A program made the translations under genes and the position numbers. This document shows positions 61,670 to 64,000 of a DNA stretch of 64,000 nucleotides, in pieces; the first letter of the stretch is position 1; every line of letters starts with the position of its first letter. The DNA lies in assembly GCA_964573105.1 (NCBI GenBank), contig CAZNIS010000025.1, positions 1 through 64,000 on the forward strand, given 5' to 3'. This DNA comes from CAKZSB01 sp964573105 (GTDB lineage: Bacteria > Pseudomonadota > Gammaproteobacteria > Granulosicoccales > Granulosicoccaceae). Under the pieces are notes generated by a model. The model saw nothing but the letters and a program-made list of their open reading frames with translations. It was not told the DNA's origin and ran no database searches.

Positions 61670-64000
61670 ATGGATAATCGCCTTTTTCTCGGCAGTGTTT
61701 GCTCCCTGTTAGTCGCCTCAGTACTAATGGTGACTCAGGCCGCGGCTGGTGTCTTGTTACTCAAAAAAGAGGATTGGACACTGGTATCGCCACCGCGTGA
61801 TCTGCAAGGGATCACGCTTCGCGCGCTGACGCGCAACTACCTGGATGCCGCAGAGTTTGGCAGCGGTTGGTCAGTATTCAAGTATCTCGACACCGGCGTT
61901 TATCAAAGTGCCTCACTGGATGAGCCACTGGAGCAGGGTCGTGGCTACTGGATGATCACCATGGGTGCGGATATCGAGATTCCGCTGCCTGCCAACAGCC
62001 ATGTCACACCGGATCATGCGCTGGCCAGCTGTGACGGCCCGTGCTTTGGCATGGCGTTGTCGAGCGCCGAAGACAGCGTGAGCTGGAATCTTCTGGGCTA
62101 TACGTATGAGTTTGGGCAATCGTTCGGGCAGGCGCGGGTGGTATCTGAAAGCGGTGCGTGTGCCAGCGGTTGTTCGCCCGTGCAGGCCGAGGCGGCCGGT
62201 CAGATGTCAGAGACGATCTATCACTACGATGGCGCGGCGTATCAGTTGCTGGACAGCAATTCGATGGTGCAACCGTGGCAGGGTTTCTGGGCGGCAAGCC
62301 CGGCACAGAGCGGCGGCAATCCTGCAGAGCTGATCTTCGACAATCCCATTCAGTCACCGCTGATCGGTTACTGGCCACTGGATGATGGCAGTGGCCTGAG
62401 TGCACACGATGCGAGCGGAGAGGACAACCCGGTCACACTGACACAGGCGTTCTGGGGGCCGGGCAGACAGCAGAGCGGGGTGTGCCTGAGTGGCACACTG
62501 GACGATGAGATCACATCCCCCGGCGTGGCGAATCCTCAATCCTTGTCGATCGCCGCCTGGATCAAGCCCGATGCTGACATCGAGAAATGGGGCTGGATCG
62601 GGGGTTTTGGTGACAGCGCGGGATTGTATATTCGTCGCGATGGCGGCCTGGTGATGTACATCTGGGATGGCACGACGTGGCCAGACCTGAAAGTCACGCA
62701 GTCGCAACTGCAGGACAAACTGGAGCTTGGTGCCGAGGGTTTGTACGACGGTCAGTGGCATCACGTGGTGGGCAGCTACGATCCAGTCAGTGGTTTTTCA
62801 ATCCACGTAGACGGCGTGTTGATTGACAGTGCGAGTGCGGCGACCGGTTTCAACTACGGGCAGGGTGGTCAGTGGCACATCGGCTCGATGCAGGGAGAGC
62901 GCAACTTCAGCGGCTGCCTGGATGAAGTGATGGTGTATGGCAGCGTGCTGTCGACAGCAGAGATCAAAGCGCTGTCGGATCAGGAAAGTGAGTCGTCAGA
63001 GCCGGCCCTGAACGTGGCGCCGCAGGTGTCCGTGGGTGCGGATCAGACGATCGTCTTGCCGCAGAGTGCCAGCGTGTCGCTGAGCGTGACAGACGACGGT
63101 CGACCGGCCGGTGGCCAGTTGACGGCCCAGTGGTTACAACGCAGCGGCCCGTCGGTGGCGTTGCCCGCGGTCACATTCAATAGCGCCGGCAGCGGGGTAT
63201 CGGTATTCAACTTCAGCCAGGCCGGTGTGTATGAGTTTGAACTGATCGCAAACGATAGCGACAAGCAGGGGTCTGACACCACGAGGATCACGGTCGAATC
63301 GGGAGTGGATCCGGTAGCAGGTGCGATCTGCATCAGTGAGTTTCAGGCAGCCGATCAGGACGTGATAGCTGACGAAGATGGGAACTACCCGGACTGGATC
63401 GAGTTGCACAATCCGGGAGGCGAGGCGGTATCGCTTGCGAACTGGTGTTTGACGGATGATGCAGGGGAGCCCGATCAGTGGTGTTTCGAATCGGGGACGA
63501 TAGCGGGTAACGGTTACGTGGTGGTGTTTGCGAGTAAAGAGAATCGTCAAACACCGAACCATCACACGAACTTCAAGCTCGGCAAGGGCGGCGATTATCT
63601 GGGTTTGTACAACCCATCGGGTGAAGAAGCATGTGCGTTTGAGCCAGAGTATCCGGAACAGTTCGACAACATTTCCTATGGGCTTGACGCTTCAGGCAGC
63701 GGCGTTTATTTCGGCAATCCGACACCGGGTTCAGCGAATGATCTGACATCGATCGGCACGCCAATTCAAATAGAGAAAATTGATGATCTGGTCATGGATG
63801 TCGGCGAGGTGCGCAATATCGATGTCGTGGTCTCCGGTGGTGACTTATCCGCACTAACCTTTGATGATTCAGATTTGGCAGGCATAGCAACGCTCACGAA
63901 CAATCAGGATGGCACGGCGCGAATAAGACTATCGCCTGGTTTTTCGGGCACGTTCGACATCACCGTGCGTGCCGTGGCCGGGCTTTTTACCGACAAAGAG
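61670..64000 (+). CDS. Second exported modular LamG/lamin-tail protein, cut by the window end
   Basis: 777 codons are visible from ATG 61670, open at base 64000, so the C-terminus is missing and a CotH domain cannot be confirmed. The first 39 residues (MDNRLFLGSVCSLLVAS, then a hydrophobic signal segment) are a diverged counterpart of the 39-residue start in the first gene. Residues 40-646 are identical to that gene's. After the lamin-tail domain the sequence differs (EACAFEPEYPEQF, ISYGLDASGSGVYFGNPTPG) and resembles the second lamin-tail unit of the first protein (SYGLDASGDGAYFGNPTPG). Probably a paralogue with one lamin-tail module where the first gene has two. Confidence 0.88.
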   Translation, partial: MDNRLFLGSVCSLLVASVLMVTQAAAGVLLLKKEDWTLVSPPRDLQGITLRALTRNYLDAAEFGSGWSVFKYLDTGVYQSASLDEPLEQGRGYWMITMGADIEIPLPANSHVTPDHALASCDGPCFGMALSSAEDSVSWNLLGYTYEFGQSFGQARVVSESGACASGCSPVQAEAAGQMSETIYHYDGAAYQLLDSNSMVQPWQGFWAASPAQSGGNPAELIFDNPIQSPLIGYWPLDDGSGLSAHDASGEDNPVTLTQAFWGPGRQQSGVCLSGTLDDEITSPGVANPQSLSIAAWIKPDADIEKWGWIGGFGDSAGLYIRRDGGLVMYIWDGTTWPDLKVTQSQLQDKLELGAEGLYDGQWHHVVGSYDPVSGFSIHVDGVLIDSASAATGFNYGQGGQWHIGSMQGERNFSGCLDEVMVYGSVLSTAEIKALSDQESESSEPALNVAPQVSVGADQTIVLPQSASVSLSVTDDGRPAGGQLTAQWLQRSGPSVALPAVTFNSAGSGVSVFNFSQAGVYEFELIANDSDKQGSDTTRITVESGVDPVAGAICISEFQAADQDVIADEDGNYPDWIELHNPGGEAVSLANWCLTDDAGEPDQWCFESGTIAGNGYVVVFASKENRQTPNHHTNFKLGKGGDYLGLYNPSGEEACAFEPEYPEQFDNISYGLDASGSGVYFGNPTPGSANDLTSIGTPIQIEKIDDLVMDVGEVRNIDVVVSGGDLSALTFDDSDLAGIATLTNNQDGTARIRLSPGFSGTFDITVRAVAGLFTDKE
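61787..63606 (+). repeat. Copy 2 of the 1,820-bp identical block
   Basis: Identical by eye to 56876-58695, offset 4,911 bp. Flanks on both sides are diverged yet homologous, which points to gene conversion or an assembly repeat rather than a fresh whole-gene duplication. Confidence 0.9.

Noticed and set aside
1..64000. CRISPR arrays, tRNA or rRNA genes
   Set aside because: No regularly spaced repeats and no tRNA-like cloverleaf were noticed by eye in the spacers; a tRNA/rRNA scan would be needed to exclude them.
1..64000. Prophage or classical IS element
   Set aside because: No integrase, transposase, capsid or portal-like gene is visible.

Overview
The window looks like a chromosomal stretch of a free-living, GC-rich Gammaproteobacterium. 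The basis is family-level resemblance, the density of solute transporters (TRAP, Pot-type ABC, an oligopeptide-type binding protein, two MFS carriers), Tat and lipoprotein signals, and an outer-membrane beta-barrel. No 16S rRNA or tRNA is present, so a finer placement (for example Granulosicoccus-like marine lineages) would only be a guess. A run of 10 N at 5198-5207 shows this is a scaffold rather than a finished sequence.

Layout: 1-2.7 kb is the end of a TRAP transporter operon (dctP tail, fused dctQM, a 48-residue membrane peptide). 3.1-4.4 kb is a metallo-beta-lactamase-fold protein related to alkylsulfatases that has lost several metal ligands. 4.5-7.7 kb (minus strand) is a translationally coupled operon of a catalase-family protein, an uncharacterised 231-residue protein and a DyP-type peroxidase. 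7.9-14.6 kb (minus) holds a phosphotransferase followed by two tandem paralogues, each a cyclase-homology domain joined to a signal-transduction ATPase. 15.2-17.8 kb (minus) has a DmeF-like cation exporter and an aldehyde dehydrogenase.

18.0-25.9 kb (plus) carries a yhaO/yhaN-type nuclease-ATPase pair, then RidA, an alpha/beta hydrolase, a CaiD-like carnitinyl-CoA dehydratase and a carnitine-dehydrogenase-like enzyme, probably a catabolic module for carnitine or a related compound. 26-30.7 kb has lemA with a GIDE-domain EF-hand protein, a two-component system and an ABM-domain protein. 30.9-39.9 kb has a DUF1127 protein, a bidirectional terminator, an orphan Tat-type binding protein, an MFS carrier, a DUF3857/transglutaminase protein, a lipoprotein peptidase-like hydrolase, an unassigned membrane protein and a small barrel protein.

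40.4-44.7 kb is a potA-potD-potB-potC type polyamine/amine ABC operon. 44.7-49.6 kb has a DoxX-like protein, a secreted nuclease, a DUF2330 protein, a small exported protein and an MFS carrier. 49.6-50.0 kb is a gene-free element with strong hairpins. 50.2-56.4 kb has an ABC exporter with an AraC regulator, a double SnoaL-like exported protein, an ArsM-type methyltransferase and a metallophosphatase.

56.8 kb to the end carries two tandem genes for large exported modular proteins (LamG, Ig/PKD-like, lamin-tail and, in the complete one, CotH-kinase domains). They share an apparently perfect 1,820-bp identical block while being clearly diverged on both sides of it. This is the most striking structure in the window. 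Other points of interest are the cyclase-homology paralogues lacking catalytic residues, the coupled peroxidase operon, the metal-site-degenerate alkylsulfatase relative, and strong hairpins placed directly behind two different solute-binding-protein genes.
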